NCBI GenBank assembly: GCA_945873015.1
Contig: CAMCBY010000003.1
Coordinates: 1 to 33,877 of the forward strand
DNA length: 33,877 nucleotides
DNA from: Klebsiella pneumoniae
GTDB lineage: Bacteria > Pseudomonadota > Gammaproteobacteria > Ga0077536
Direction of reading: 5' to 3'
Shown here: positions 18,142-28,871 of the stretch, one piece after another
Position numbering within the stretch: the stretch's first letter is position 1
Layout of the letters: every line of letters begins with the position of its first letter
Translations under genes and position numbers: made by a program
The notes under the pieces: generated by a model
The model's input: the letters and a program-made list of their open reading frames with translations, nothing else
What the model was told of the DNA's origin: nothing
The model's database searches: none

Positions 18142-19641
18142 TCAAGACCCGTCGCTCGTTTTAAAAGCACGGGTCAGGATGACGAAACGTCCAATCAGCA
18201 GAAATGCAGCTATCCACAAAGCCGTGACCAGCCCCGTCCAGATGCCGGCTGCACCGGTGTCGGTGTGGTTACTCAACCAGTAAGCCAGCGTAAAGCCGAT
18301 CCCCCAGTAGTTGAGTCCGTTCAACAGCAGTGGCCAGCGCGTATCTTTCATGCCGCGCAAGGCAAACGCGCCCGCTGCCTGCAGGCCGTCGGCTATCTGC
18401 AGGCCGGCTCCAAGCTTGAACAGCACCAGCGCGATCGCCACCACTTGAGGATCCGCTGTATAGATGGCGATGATGTACGGCGCGCACAGCAACGTAGTGA
18501 GCGCAGCCGTCACGGTGTACAAGCCGCACAATACAAAGCCGGTGTAGCCAATGCGTCGCACTGCCTTAAGGTCGCGTCGACCCACCGCCTGACCGACGCG
18601 CACCGTCAAGGCCATCGCGAATCCGAGTGGCACCATGAATACGATGCCGCAATAGTTGAGCGTGATCTGGTGCGCTGCGACCGCCGCGCTGCCGAGCCTG
18701 CCCATCAGCATTGCGACAGCGGTAAACAATCCGGATTGCAGAAACAGCGACAAACCGATGGGCAGACCCAAAGCCACCAGACGTGTAAGCGCGACACCAT
18801 CCGGGCGTTCAATTGCATGCCACAGATGGAAACGACGATAGTGGGGGGAATAGACCGTGTGCACGGCGAGCAGCGCCAACATAACCCAGAAACTCAAGGC
18901 GCTGCCCAAACCACAGCCTGGCGCACCCAGAGCCGGCATGCCGAAGCGACCAAACAGAAACGTGTAGTTCAGCAACACGTTGACCGGCAATACCAGCGTC
19001 ACCACAGTCATGATGGGCACAGTGCGGCCGACACCTTCATTCATTTGCTTCAAGGTGTGGTAACCATAAGCACCGGGCACGCCCCACGACAGGTAGTCCA
19101 GATAACCTTGCGCCAGCAGCGCCACCGGCGGTTCAATGCCCACCGCGACAAACAGCGGCGTCATGTTGCGCATCGAGATCATCACCGGCAAAGAGATAAA
19201 CAACGCCAGCCACAGCCCCTGGCGCGTATCGTGACCTATCGCCTCGTCGCGCCCAGCGCCGAAGTGCTGCGCAACCGTCGGCCCCAAGGCCATGAGGGTG
19301 CCGAGTCCGAGCAGGAACAGCGCAATCCACACGCCATTTCCGATGGCGACGCCGGCAAGTGACAGAGAACCCAGGCGCGCGGCCATCAGGGTGTCAGCCA
19401 CACCGACACCGATGCTGGAGAGATTATTGACGATGAGTGGCGCGCCGATGGCCACCAGCGAGCGCAGATCCAGCGCGAGTTGACGCCAGGCGAAGCTCAG
19501 GGCCGGGCCCGCCTGCGAAGTGGTTGAGAGTTCAGGCCGCGTGCCCGATGCTCGGCACTGCCGCCAGCAATTGTCGTGTGTAGTCGTGTTGTGGCCGATG
19601 CAATACATCGTCCACCGGCCCCTGTTCAACGATGCGCCCAC
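18142..19641 (-). CDS. MATE family efflux transporter (start uncertain)
   Basis: APLIVNNLSSIGVGVADTLMAARLGSLSLAGVAIGNGVWI, AVGRRDLKAVRRIGYTGF; twelve-helix MATE pattern. The first ~40 codons overlap the ABC ATPase gene, so the true start is probably downstream of 19641. Confidence 0.88.
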   Translation of the reverse strand: MGASLNRGRWTMYCIGHNTTTHDNCWRQCRASGTRPELSTTSQAGPALSFAWRQLALDLRSLVAIGAPLIVNNLSSIGVGVADTLMAARLGSLSLAGVAIGNGVWIALFLLGLGTLMALGPTVAQHFGAGRDEAIGHDTRQGLWLALFISLPVMISMRNMTPLFVAVGIEPPVALLAQGYLDYLSWGVPGAYGYHTLKQMNEGVGRTVPIMTVVTLVLPVNVLLNYTFLFGRFGMPALGAPGCGLGSALSFWVMLALLAVHTVYSPHYRRFHLWHAIERPDGVALTRLVALGLPIGLSLFLQSGLFTAVAMLMGRLGSAAVAAHQITLNYCGIVFMVPLGFAMALTVRVGQAVGRRDLKAVRRIGYTGFVLCGLYTVTAALTTLLCAPYIIAIYTADPQVVAIALVLFKLGAGLQIADGLQAAGAFALRGMKDTRWPLLLNGLNYWGIGFTLAYWLSNHTDTGAAGIWTGLVTALWIAAFLLIGRFVILTRAFKTSDGS

Positions 19642-21160
19642 TCTGCATCACCGCAACATGGTGAGCGATATAAGCCACTACGCCGATGTTGTGCGTGACG
19701 AACAGATAACTCAAACCAAGTCGCTGTTGCAGGTCGCGCAGCAACGCCAGGATCTGCGCCTGCACCGACACATCGAGCGCCGAGGTTGGTTCGTCACACA
19801 CGATCAGGCGCGGCTCGACCGCCAGTGCACGGGCGATACAGATGCGCTGTCGTTGCCCGCCGGAGAATTCGTGGGGATAACGCCGCGCATGGGCGGCCTC
19901 CAGACCGACCTGCGACAACAACTGCGCAACGCGGCGATCACGTTCCGCAGCGGTCCCGCCAATCTGCTGCGCAAGCATGCCTTCCTTGATGATGTCGCCG
20001 ACAATCATGCGCGGATTCATTGAAGCTACCGGATCCTGGAACACAATCTGCAAGTGCGCGCGCTGACGCCGCATCGCGGCCGCATCGAGAGAAGCCAGAT
20101 CGATACCGCCGAATTCAACCGACCCGCCCGCCAGGGGCGTCAGGCGCAGGATACCTTTGCCCATCGTGGTCTTGCCGCAACCGGACTCACCCACCACCGC
20201 CAGGGTACGGCCTTGCTCGATGGCAAAACTTACACCATCAACGGCCCGCATCGCCCCGACTTTGCGTTTGAACAAACCCCGCCGGATGGGAAACTCAACC
20301 GCCAGATTGCGCACCGTCAACAAGGGCTGCGACGCTTCAGGAGTAGGCGCATTCCCCTCACGCAGACGCTTTTCCCAACTCGGCAACGCGTCGAACAACT
20401 GCTTTGAATAGGCGTGTTGCGGATTGCTGTAAAAACCATCGCGACTGCCGCTTTCAACGAGCTTGCCATGTCGCATCACCAACACCCGGTCGGCTATCTG
20501 ATAGGCAACCGCCAAATCGTGCGTGATGAACAAGATGCCCATACCGCGGCGCTTCTGCTCGGCCTTGATCAGTTCCAGCACCTGGGCCTGAATGGTGACA
20601 TCCAGCGCCGTGGTCGGCTCATCGGCAATCAAAAGGCGCGGATCGGCGGCGAGCGCAATCGCTATCATGACGCGCTGCTTCATGCCGCCGGAGAACTGAT
20701 GAGGGAACTGCTCGAGGCGCGACGCGGCGGCGTCGATACCTACTGCCACCAGCAATTCAATGATGCGTGTTTTAAGCGCAGCACCGCGCAGGCCCTGATG
20801 ACGCACCAGGGTCTCACCGATCTGCGCGCCAATGCTCATGACTGGATTGAGCGACGACTGCGGCTCCTGAAAAACCATGCCTATCGCCGCGCCCCGCACA
20901 TCGCGCATGCGGTATTCCGGCAGCGTGAACAGGTCTTCGCCCTCGAGTCGCACCGCGCCACTCGTAATACGTGCGGTCGCCGGCAAGAGTCGCGTGATTG
21001 CGAGCGCGGCCATCGATTTGCCACTACCCGATTCGCCGACCAGCACAACGGTCTCGCCCGCCTCCAACGAAAAGCTCAGGCCATCAACGGCGCGCACCGG
21101 CGCCGCCTCAGTGCCGAACTGTACTGCGAGATCATCGACTTCCAGCAAGGGCGTCGCCAT
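19532..21160 (-). CDS. yejF: Duplicated ABC transporter ATP-binding protein (peptide/nickel type, YejF-like)
   Basis: Two ATPase modules: [14 protein letters not shown]...[23 protein letters not shown] and [15 protein letters not shown]...[26 protein letters not shown] at 21160 ([16 protein letters not shown]) preferred over 21274. Confidence 0.93.
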   Translation of the reverse strand: MATPLLEVDDLAVQFGTEAAPVRAVDGLSFSLEAGETVVLVGESGSGKSMAALAITRLLPATARITSGAVRLEGEDLFTLPEYRMRDVRGAAIGMVFQEPQSSLNPVMSIGAQIGETLVRHQGLRGAALKTRIIELLVAVGIDAAASRLEQFPHQFSGGMKQRVMIAIALAADPRLLIADEPTTALDVTIQAQVLELIKAEQKRRGMGILFITHDLAVAYQIADRVLVMRHGKLVESGSRDGFYSNPQHAYSKQLFDALPSWEKRLREGNAPTPEASQPLLTVRNLAVEFPIRRGLFKRKVGAMRAVDGVSFAIEQGRTLAVVGESGCGKTTMGKGILRLTPLAGGSVEFGGIDLASLDAAAMRRQRAHLQIVFQDPVASMNPRMIVGDIIKEGMLAQQIGGTAAERDRRVAQLLSQVGLEAAHARRYPHEFSGGQRQRICIARALAVEPRLIVCDEPTSALDVSVQAQILALLRDLQQRLGLSYLFVTHNIGVVAYIAHHVAVMQSGRIVEQGPVDDVLHRPQHDYTRQLLAAVPSIGHAA

Positions 21161-21221
21161 GTTCAGCAAGACTCCGCAAAAGGACCACGACCGGGTGCCC
21201 TCATGAGTGGGTAGGGCGCCT

Positions 21222-22637
21222 TCATTCCATATCACGCAGTCGCGGGTCGAAAGCGTCGCGCACCGCATCGGCAAAGATATTCGCCGCCAGCACCAGCGCG
21301 AACATCAATACGAATGCGGCACCCAACGACCACCACACCACCGGATCACGGGCCAGTTCCAGGCGCGCACCGTTGATCATATTGCCCCACGATTCCATGC
21401 TCGGGTCGACCCCGATATCGATATAGGTCAACACCGCCTCGGCCAGCACCAGTCCGCTGAAATCGAGCACGATGGAGATCATCACGATATGCATGATATT
21501 AGGCAGGATATGCCGCGCCAGAATCTTTCGATCCGAGACGCCGAAGGCGCGCGCCGCCTCGATGAAATCAGCGCTGCGCAGCTTCAAGGCTTCTGCACGC
21601 AGATAACGGCACAGACCGGTCCAGGCGGTCACGCCGAGGATGAGGCATAGCGCCAGCAGGCGTAAGTCGGCCCGAGCAGCGAGACTTGCGTAAGAATCGC
21701 CGTGTCGAGACATGTAAATTTCAAGCATGAGCGCCGAGGCGGCCACCAGCAATACGCCCGGAATAGACGACAAAGTGGTGTAGAGATACTGGATGGCATC
21801 GTCCACCCAGCCACCGAAATAGCCGGCCACCAAACCCAACACGAGCGCAAAAGGCAGCATCACCAAGGTTGTCAGGGTGCCAATCAGCAGACCCGTGCGG
21901 ATGCTCTTGAGGGCCTGATAGAGCACGTCATTGCCCACTTGGTCGGTGCCAAAAACGTGATAGTAGGGTGCAAGTTCGATGGCGCAGCCAAGCAGCAAGG
22001 CGAGGGCCAGCACCGCGCCCAGGATTGCACGCCACGGCGCCTGAGCTTCACCACGCACCATGCGCACGGCGGTGGCGTTCCACGCCCGGCCTGCAGCGCG
22101 AGCGCAGAGGCTCACCACCAGAGCTGCGACCACCATTGCCATGCCGATGCCCAACAGGATGCCGCCAATCAGGCGCGCCGCAATATCGGGACCGCGTTCA
22201 CTGGCGGGATCGCGCAAATGGGCGCCACCGTGTTCGAGCCGAGGGTAGGCGCGCGAATTTGAGCCATCGGCCAGCTCCACAATTTCTTTGGCGTAAGCTT
22301 CGGCTGCGAACGGCGCCGAATAGGTCCGCTCGACGCTGTCACGCAGTGGCGCGACCAACACATCAAACACGCTATTGAGATCGCGACTGTAAACCGCCCT
22401 GCTCTCACCCACTGCGCCTGGTGCGGCACGAAAATGCAAGGAATCAAGAAACGCGATGAGAACGTAGACCGCTAGCACCACCGCTGCCGCCATACCGAGA
22501 GGCTGGCGTGCCACCTGCCGCCACGGTGCACGCAGATGTTCGTGGCGGGCTGCCGTCCACGCGTAACACGCCGCGGCGCTCAGCAGTACAAAAAACAGCA
22601 CGTCAGTCTTGAGCAAGACGGGTTCAAACATGCTCAT
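21222..22637 (-). CDS. yejE: ABC transporter permease (YejE-like) with extended N-terminal region
   Basis: FGTDQVGNDVLYQALKSIRTGLLIGTLTTLVMLPFALVLGLVAGYFGGWVDDAIQYLYTTLSSIPGVLL; EAARAFGVSDRKILARHILPN EAA loop. Confidence 0.9.
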   Translation of the reverse strand: MSMFEPVLLKTDVLFFVLLSAAACYAWTAARHEHLRAPWRQVARQPLGMAAAVVLAVYVLIAFLDSLHFRAAPGAVGESRAVYSRDLNSVFDVLVAPLRDSVERTYSAPFAAEAYAKEIVELADGSNSRAYPRLEHGGAHLRDPASERGPDIAARLIGGILLGIGMAMVVAALVVSLCARAAGRAWNATAVRMVRGEAQAPWRAILGAVLALALLLGCAIELAPYYHVFGTDQVGNDVLYQALKSIRTGLLIGTLTTLVMLPFALVLGLVAGYFGGWVDDAIQYLYTTLSSIPGVLLVAASALMLEIYMSRHGDSYASLAARADLRLLALCLILGVTAWTGLCRYLRAEALKLRSADFIEAARAFGVSDRKILARHILPNIMHIVMISIVLDFSGLVLAEAVLTYIDIGVDPSMESWGNMINGARLELARDPVVWWSLGAAFVLMFALVLAANIFADAVRDAFDPRLRDME

Positions 22638-23611
22638 TCCAGGCGTACACGCGGGTCGGCCAGAGTGTAGGAAATGTCGGTCAAGATCAGACCGACGATG
22701 TACAGCAGCGAACCCAGAAACACCATCGCCCGCACGATCGCGAAGTCCTGGCTCTGGATAGCTTCGATGGTGTAGCTGCCAAGACCTGGAATACCAAAAA
22801 ATGCTTCGATGATGAGATTGCCGATGAACAATGTCGGCAGGATGACCACCACGCCGGTCAAGATCGGAATGAGTGCATTGCGCAACACATGTTTGAACAG
22901 CACCGCCCGCTCGGACAGACCCTTGGCGCGCGCTGTGCGCACATAGTCGCGATTGATCTCTTCCAGAAACAGAGTGCGATACCAGCGCGTGCCATAACCT
23001 AAGCCTGCGATGACACTGACAAGTACCGGCAGGAGAATGAACTTGAGCGCCGCGCTACCGCCGTCAAAGCCCGAGATCGGCACCAGACGCAGTACTTTTC
23101 CGAAAAGGAACTGCCCGCCGATGATGTAGAACAGACTCGAGACCGACATCATGGCCACACACAACACCACCGCCCAGGTATCGAAATAGGTGCCGCGCAA
23201 CATCGCGATGCACAGCGCAAAACTAATCGTGAGCAGCAGCTCAAGGACAAAAACGGGCAGGGTCACCACCAGACTCGGCACCATCCGCTGCGAGATGTCA
23301 TAGGCGATGTCGCGCCCGCTATCGGATTGACCGAACTTGAACAGGAACAGCTTGACGGTGTTGCGATAGAAAATCGTATCGGTCGCCTGCGCCATACCGG
23401 CTGCATCGCCATTCCACAACAAAGGTTTGTCGTAACCTCGTTCGGCTTTCCAGTCGTGTACGGCCTGGGCGGTGACATGTTTACTGCCAAGGTGCAGGCG
23501 CGCCATGTCGTCCGGCGAATTGACCACAAAAAACAGCACGAACGTAATGACATTGACACCCAGCAGAATCGGCAGGGCATAGAGCACGCGGCGCGTGATG
23601 TAGGCTAGCAT
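22634..23611 (-). CDS. yejB: ABC transporter permease (YejB-like)
   Basis: MLAYITRRVLYALPILLGVNVITFVLFFVVNSPDDMAR; RTARAKGLSERAVLFKHVLRNALIP EAA loop; ATG at 23611 preferred over 23719. Confidence 0.92.
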   Translation of the reverse strand: MLAYITRRVLYALPILLGVNVITFVLFFVVNSPDDMARLHLGSKHVTAQAVHDWKAERGYDKPLLWNGDAAGMAQATDTIFYRNTVKLFLFKFGQSDSGRDIAYDISQRMVPSLVVTLPVFVLELLLTISFALCIAMLRGTYFDTWAVVLCVAMMSVSSLFYIIGGQFLFGKVLRLVPISGFDGGSAALKFILLPVLVSVIAGLGYGTRWYRTLFLEEINRDYVRTARAKGLSERAVLFKHVLRNALIPILTGVVVILPTLFIGNLIIEAFFGIPGLGSYTIEAIQSQDFAIVRAMVFLGSLLYIVGLILTDISYTLADPRVRLE

Positions 23612-25773
23612 CGCACCTGCGCCCGCTGCCGCGCGCGATAACTCCGCCAGGCCGGAATCGCGCCGAGCAACATCAGCACCAATACGGTCAGCACTGGCCA
23701 TAACACGGGTGTATTCCACTCGCGCCGCAGCCGTTCGCGCAGGCTCGTATCAACGGTCTTGTATTTGAGCGAATTGCGCGCCATCAAGTTTGGCTTTGAA
23801 TTGCCGTACCAGGCGTGATTGAGCGCATAGGCCATCGGGTGGAAGCCCCACAGCCAGGGCGAGTCACGCCGCACGAGTTCCACCATGCGGTCGATCAGCA
23901 TCTGCCTTTCGGAGCCATTCGGCAGTGCCCGCATACGCACGTACAACTGATCGAATTCCTCATTGTGATAGTTCGAAGCGTTCTCGCCGCCGAACTTGCT
24001 CTTGCCATTCGGTCCGTACAGCAGGAACAGAAAATTCTCCGGATCGGGATAGTCCGCGTTCCACCCCCAACTGAAGATCTGAGCGGTGCCTTCGCGCACC
24101 TTCTCCTGGAAGCGGTTGTAATCAGTGACGCGGATCACGAGTTGAATGCCGAGCTTCTCGAACTGTTTGCGATACCAGTTGAGCTGCGCCTTGCCACTCG
24201 GCCCTCCGCTGATCGCTTCATAATAGAGCGTCAATGGCTGGCCGGTGGCTGGGTCACGACCATCGGCATAACCGGCCTCGCGCAACAGCGCGCGGGCGTC
24301 ATCCAGAGTACGGCGCGCGGCATGTCCTGCACGCCATTCATAGACATAGGGATTGATGCCCTTCTGCCCCGCACGGTAGCCGAAGATCTCAGGCGGGATT
24401 GGGCCGTGCGCGGGCACACCGCGACCATTGGCAAAAATCGAAATCATCTCTTCGAAATCGACTGCGATGGAGATTGCGCGGCGCAGTAGTCGCGCCCGCT
24501 CGGAATCGCCGCCGACCACCGCATCGGCCATATTAAATCCCATATAGGACGTCGCCTGCTCAACGGCGGTCACCAGTTTGACGCCCTTCTCGAGCATGCT
24601 GGGCGTCAGCTCAGCCTCACCTTTCATGCCAAACTGAATCGCCTGGTCGAAGCTGTCGGGCAGTACCGCAGCAACGTCATAGTAGCCCTGCAGAAACTTG
24701 CTCCATTGCGGGATCTCTTCCTTCTCGAGGCTGTAATAAGCCACGTCAATGAATGGCATGGTTTTGCCGGCCATGCGCAACATGCCCGCCACCGCGTCGC
24801 CTGCGGTACCACTCTCAGGGTAAGGCTCGCCACGAAAGTTGGGGTTGCGTTCGAGCACCATACGGCGATTGGGGTTGTTCTCGGTCAGCATGTAGGGGCC
24901 GGTGCCGACCGGATACCAATCAAGCGTGAAGTTGCGTTCTTTCATGCCTGGCTGGGCATAGAAGCTGTCAGCCTCCCACGGCACGGGCGCAAAAAACGAC
25001 ATCGCCAGCCAGTAGCGGAACTGCGGATATTTTTCCGTAATACGAATTTCGAAGGTGTAGCGGTCGATGACCTGTGCGCCTTCGAAATCGTACTTACGCA
25101 GATCGACAAAGCCGTGGTTGCCAGCCTCGGACTTACGCAACTGCTCACCCAGCGCTGACAGCCCCTCGATGTACTTGCCCATCAGACCCGCCACGGGCGA
25201 ATGCAGATGTGGATGCACGAGGCGTTTGATCTCGTAGACGTAATCTTCGGCGGTCAATTCACGCGTGCCGCTGTGGCCGAAATCCGCGAGTGTGCCGTAT
25301 TCGGCAACCTCGGCCCGCGTCAGCGAGTGATAGTAGTAGCTGCCATCGGCGCGTTGTGCGAAGGCGGGATGAGGCTGATAACGAATACCGCGCTTGAGCG
25401 TCACGCGGTACACAGCCTTCGCAACGCTGTCCGCCGGCGCGTCGGCAGGAAGCGCGTCGCCGGCGGCGTCGTAGTAACGCGGCTCGGGCAACGCCGTCGC
25501 GGTCAGTGGAATGAGTTGATAGGGCCGCTTGAGAAAATGATATTGCACGACCGGCTCATAAATCTGACCGGTGAACTGCGCCTCGTTTTCACTGTAAGAC
25601 GAGACCGGGTCGAGATGTTTAGGGCGTTCGGCAAAAGCCCCGTAGAAAATCGCGCGGCCGGCATCAGCGCTGCGATAGGGATCGTTCCACGGCTGCTCGC
25701 CACAGCCTGCGAGACCAGCAACCAGCATGAGCAGACAAAGCATGTGCAGCGCGGCCGGTGGCAGGAATCGCAT
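23605..25773 (-). CDS. yejA: Extracellular solute-binding lipoprotein of peptide ABC transporter (YejA/OppA-like)
   Basis: MRFLPPAALHMLCLLMLVAGLAGCGEQP lipobox; YEPVVQYHFLKRPYQLIPLTA, SFDQAIQ, GWNADYPDPENFLFLLYGPN; ATG at 25773 preferred over 25830. Confidence 0.9.
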   Translation of the reverse strand: MRFLPPAALHMLCLLMLVAGLAGCGEQPWNDPYRSADAGRAIFYGAFAERPKHLDPVSSYSENEAQFTGQIYEPVVQYHFLKRPYQLIPLTATALPEPRYYDAAGDALPADAPADSVAKAVYRVTLKRGIRYQPHPAFAQRADGSYYYHSLTRAEVAEYGTLADFGHSGTRELTAEDYVYEIKRLVHPHLHSPVAGLMGKYIEGLSALGEQLRKSEAGNHGFVDLRKYDFEGAQVIDRYTFEIRITEKYPQFRYWLAMSFFAPVPWEADSFYAQPGMKERNFTLDWYPVGTGPYMLTENNPNRRMVLERNPNFRGEPYPESGTAGDAVAGMLRMAGKTMPFIDVAYYSLEKEEIPQWSKFLQGYYDVAAVLPDSFDQAIQFGMKGEAELTPSMLEKGVKLVTAVEQATSYMGFNMADAVVGGDSERARLLRRAISIAVDFEEMISIFANGRGVPAHGPIPPEIFGYRAGQKGINPYVYEWRAGHAARRTLDDARALLREAGYADGRDPATGQPLTLYYEAISGGPSGKAQLNWYRKQFEKLGIQLVIRVTDYNRFQEKVREGTAQIFSWGWNADYPDPENFLFLLYGPNGKSKFGGENASNYHNEEFDQLYVRMRALPNGSERQMLIDRMVELVRRDSPWLWGFHPMAYALNHAWYGNSKPNLMARNSLKYKTVDTSLRERLRREWNTPVLWPVLTVLVLMLLGAIPAWRSYRARQRAQVRC

Positions 25774-25883
25774 GTTGACGTGATCTCGAAGGCGCTGCGG
25801 GATTATAAACTCGGTCCGGGCACTGTACACTTTGCTGGCCCCGCGCGGGGCACAAGATCATCAGCCAGCAAGGTAGTCAGACC

Positions 25884-26666
25884 ATGGGAATTCTGCAAGG
25901 TAAACGCGCCCTTATTGTCGGTGTGGCCAGCAATAAATCGATTGCCTGGGGCGTCGCCAAGGCCATGCATCGGGAAGGCGCCGAACTGGCCTTCACCTAC
26001 CAGAACGATCGCCTCAAGTCGCGCGTCGAGGACTTCGCGGCCGAACTCGGCTCCGAGATCACCTTGCCTTGCGAAGTGCAGAGCGACGAAGAAATTCAGG
26101 CGGTCTTCAATCACCTTGATGATTACTGGGATCATCTCGATATCCTTATCCATTCCGTTGCCTTCGCCCCGCGTGAAGAACTACAGGGCGGTTACCTCGA
26201 CAGTGTGACTCGCGAAGGATTTCGCGTTGCTCACGAAGTCAGCTCCTACAGCTTTGCCGCCCTCGGCAATGCAGCGCGGCCGTTGATGAAAGGCCGTAAC
26301 GGCGCGATGTTGACCTTGAGTTATCTGGGCGCGGTACGCACCATGCCGAGCTATAACGTCATGGGGCTGGCCAAGGCCAGTCTCGAAGCGAACGTGCGTT
26401 ATATGGCCGAAAGCCTGGGACCGGAAGGAATTCGAGTGAATGCGGTGTCAGCGGGGCCGATACGTACGCTCGCAGCGTCGGGCATCAAGGACATGCGCAA
26501 ATTTCTGACCTACGTCGAGAACACCGCGCCCCTGCGGCGTAATGTCACTATCGACGAAGTCGGCAATGCGGCGGCGTTTCTCTGCTCGGATCTCGCCTCG
26601 GCTATCACGGGCGAAATCACCTACGTCGATTGCGGCTACAACATCATGGGCATGGGCGGCATGTAA
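25884..26666 (+). CDS. fabI: Enoyl-[acyl-carrier-protein] reductase (NADH)
   Basis: [96 protein letters not shown]. Confidence 0.97.
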   Translation: MGILQGKRALIVGVASNKSIAWGVAKAMHREGAELAFTYQNDRLKSRVEDFAAELGSEITLPCEVQSDEEIQAVFNHLDDYWDHLDILIHSVAFAPREELQGGYLDSVTREGFRVAHEVSSYSFAALGNAARPLMKGRNGAMLTLSYLGAVRTMPSYNVMGLAKASLEANVRYMAESLGPEGIRVNAVSAGPIRTLAASGIKDMRKFLTYVENTAPLRRNVTIDEVGNAAAFLCSDLASAITGEITYVDCGYNIMGMGGM

Positions 26667-26680
26667 AGCCGCCCACCGCC

Positions 26681-28585
26681 TCACAGGTTCTTCGCGATTA
26701 CCTTCACGTCGCTGGTGGCTCGCACCGCCGCGACGAACTCATTCCAGGCCGCGCCCATGCGGCCTTGCACCAACTCACCCTGTATGGTCGCGACATCACC
26801 GCGGGCTATCTCGCTTTCGCCAGGTATCACGACATTGGCAACACGGATGACTGCGTAATCGGTTGTACCGATAGGAATCCCGGTGTACTGGGGCTCATTA
26901 CCCGATACCTCGGCGCTGAAGGCTGCGCGCAGGACGGCGCGATTGATATCGCCGGATTCGCGCGTTGCGCCCTCCTCCTGTTCCCAACCAAAGCCGCGGC
27001 CCTTGACCAGCTCGGTCACGGTCTCGCCTTTGCGCAGTCGCTCGATGAATTCCTTGCCCAGCGCCTCGGTCAGTTCGCGCCGCTGTTCGTTGCGCACCGC
27101 CTCTTCAACCTGGGTCTTGACCACGGCAAGTTCAGGAATCGCCGACGGCATATGTTCAATAACACGCACGGCAATCACCCGACTGTCCGGCAGTTCTATC
27201 GGCTCGCTGTTCATGCCTTCGCTCAGCACTTCAGCGGTAAAGATCGCACCGGCAGCCTTTTCAGAAAATTTCATGGCGAGCTCTTCTTTGCCCAGCACTG
27301 CAGTTTTCTGAGTTGTGAGACCGAGCGTTTCGGCCGCGACACTAAGGCTGTCCGAATGCTCGTAGACGAGGTTTGAGAACTGCTCTGCCTGCTCATAGAA
27401 CGCTTTTTGCGCTTCAGCATTTCGATATGCGACTTCGACTTCAGCCTTGACCTTGTCAAAGGGTTGCAGGCCGCCAGCCTTGATCTCTTTGAGCTTGACG
27501 ATGTGCCAGCCAAATTTCGTGCGCACCGGCTCACTGATGTCGCCGACTTTGAGCTGGAAAGCAGCCTCTTCGAATTCGGGCGCCATCGCGCCGCGCGCAA
27601 AAAAGCCGGTTGCCCCCCCTTCGGCCTTGGAGCCGACGTCGTCGGACAGTTCTTTGGCCAGCTTCTCGAAGTCTTCGCCTTCTCGCGCACGTCGCAAAGC
27701 ATCCTTGATCTTTGCTTCCGCTGCGCTCGACGCTGCTGGATCGGCGTCCTGCGCCAACTGCACCAGAATGTGGTTGGCGCTGCGTTCCTCGGTCAGAGTA
27801 AATGCGGCCGGATTGGCATCGTAGTACTGGTGCAACTTCTCGTCGTTGATGGTGACTTTGCCGGCCAACGCAGCTGCCGAAATTTCAAGATACTCGACGC
27901 TGGCTTTCTCGGCCGTGCGGTAATCTTCTTTGTGTTGTTCGTAATAGGCGCTGGACTGCGCATCACTGACAGTGACCTGCTTTTCGACTTCAGCAGCAGG
28001 AATCACCGCATAGCCGATGTCTCGCTTCTGCTTGCGCAGCGCCGCAATCTTCTGCGCCTCTTCACGCGTGACGAACTCAGATGCGGCAACGCCGTTACGA
28101 AGCTGCGATTTAGCCATGTCGGCGCGCAGTTGCTGCTCGAAACCCTGTTGCGAAAAGCCCAGCGCACTGACCCGTTGCTCATAAAGCGGTCGGGAGAAGC
28201 CCTTTTCGTCCTGGAAGGCGGGAATCTGCAGCAATTGCTGCGCAAGCTGCTGATTGGTGACACGCACGCGCGCGTCGTCAACCAGGCGCGACAGCACGCG
28301 GTCATTGATGAGCTCATCAAGCGCTTTGGTTTTGACTTCCGGTTTGTCCCAATCGGCGGGGTTGAAGCCCTCTCCGAGCATGGACTCGGCCTGGCGACGG
28401 AAGCGCTGCAACGCTTTCTGGAATTCTTCTATCGGTATTTCGTCGCCGTCGACTTTAGCGACGATGACGCGCTTGGCGGCGTTGATATAACTTTCAACGC
28501 CCCACAGGATAAAGGTCAGTGAAATCAGACCGACGATGACAGCGACGATGACGCCCTGGGTTCGATCACGAATCGTTTGCAGCAT
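26681..28585 (-). CDS. ppiD: Peptidyl-prolyl cis-trans isomerase D (SurA_N plus parvulin domain, membrane-anchored)
   Basis: MLQTIRDRTQGVIVAVIVGLISLTFILWGVESY TM anchor; parvulin segment ANHILVQLAQDADP...KFGWHIVKLKEI; located in the hupB-ppiD arrangement. Confidence 0.93.
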   Translation of the reverse strand: MLQTIRDRTQGVIVAVIVGLISLTFILWGVESYINAAKRVIVAKVDGDEIPIEEFQKALQRFRRQAESMLGEGFNPADWDKPEVKTKALDELINDRVLSRLVDDARVRVTNQQLAQQLLQIPAFQDEKGFSRPLYEQRVSALGFSQQGFEQQLRADMAKSQLRNGVAASEFVTREEAQKIAALRKQKRDIGYAVIPAAEVEKQVTVSDAQSSAYYEQHKEDYRTAEKASVEYLEISAAALAGKVTINDEKLHQYYDANPAAFTLTEERSANHILVQLAQDADPAASSAAEAKIKDALRRAREGEDFEKLAKELSDDVGSKAEGGATGFFARGAMAPEFEEAAFQLKVGDISEPVRTKFGWHIVKLKEIKAGGLQPFDKVKAEVEVAYRNAEAQKAFYEQAEQFSNLVYEHSDSLSVAAETLGLTTQKTAVLGKEELAMKFSEKAAGAIFTAEVLSEGMNSEPIELPDSRVIAVRVIEHMPSAIPELAVVKTQVEEAVRNEQRRELTEALGKEFIERLRKGETVTELVKGRGFGWEQEEGATRESGDINRAVLRAAFSAEVSGNEPQYTGIPIGTTDYAVIRVANVVIPGESEIARGDVATIQGELVQGRMGAAWNEFVAAVRATSDVKVIAKNL

Positions 28586-28628
28586 GCAGGGACCCTCTGC
28601 TCAGGAACGAAGAGGAAACTCGGGGCTT

Positions 28629-28660
28629 GAAAAAAAGCGGGCGCACCATCTGGTGCGCCC
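28629..28660 (-). terminator. Rho-independent terminator downstream of tRNA-Asp
   Basis: On the minus strand GGGCGCACCA-GA-TGGTGCGCCC followed by GCTTTTTTT. Confidence 0.88.
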
Positions 28661-28681
28661 GGCTTTGTATTCCATCGAATT

Positions 28682-28758
28682 TGGCGGAGTGGACGGGACT
28701 CGAACCCGCGACCCCCGGCGTGACAGGCCGGTATTCTAACCAACTGAACTACCACTCC
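28682..28758 (-). tRNA. tRNA-Asp(GTC)
   Basis: 77 nt: GGAGTGG acceptor/CCACTCC, anticodon loop CTGTCAC (GTC), T-loop GGGTTCGAGTCCC, encoded CCA. Confidence 0.96.
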
Positions 28759-28770
28759 GATGGCTAACTC

Positions 28771-28846
28771 TGGTGGGTGCTGAGGGGATCGAACCCACGA
28801 CCTTCGCCTTGTAAGGGCGACGCTCTCCCAGCTGAGCTAAGCACCC
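28771..28846 (-). tRNA. tRNA-Val(TAC)
   Basis: 76 nt: GGGTGCT acceptor/AGCACCC, anticodon loop CTTACAA (TAC), T-loop TTCGATC, encoded CCA. Confidence 0.96.
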
Positions 28847-28871
28847 AGATCGTCGTGCTCTGGGAAGGGCG

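Noticed and set aside
18013-19362. 449-aa plus-strand ORF opposite the MATE transporter
   Set aside because: Low-complexity, Q/H/R-rich translation typical of antisense frames; the minus strand encodes a clear MATE protein.
27407-28522. 371-aa plus-strand ORF opposite ppiD
   Set aside because: Shadow ORF with no domain signal.
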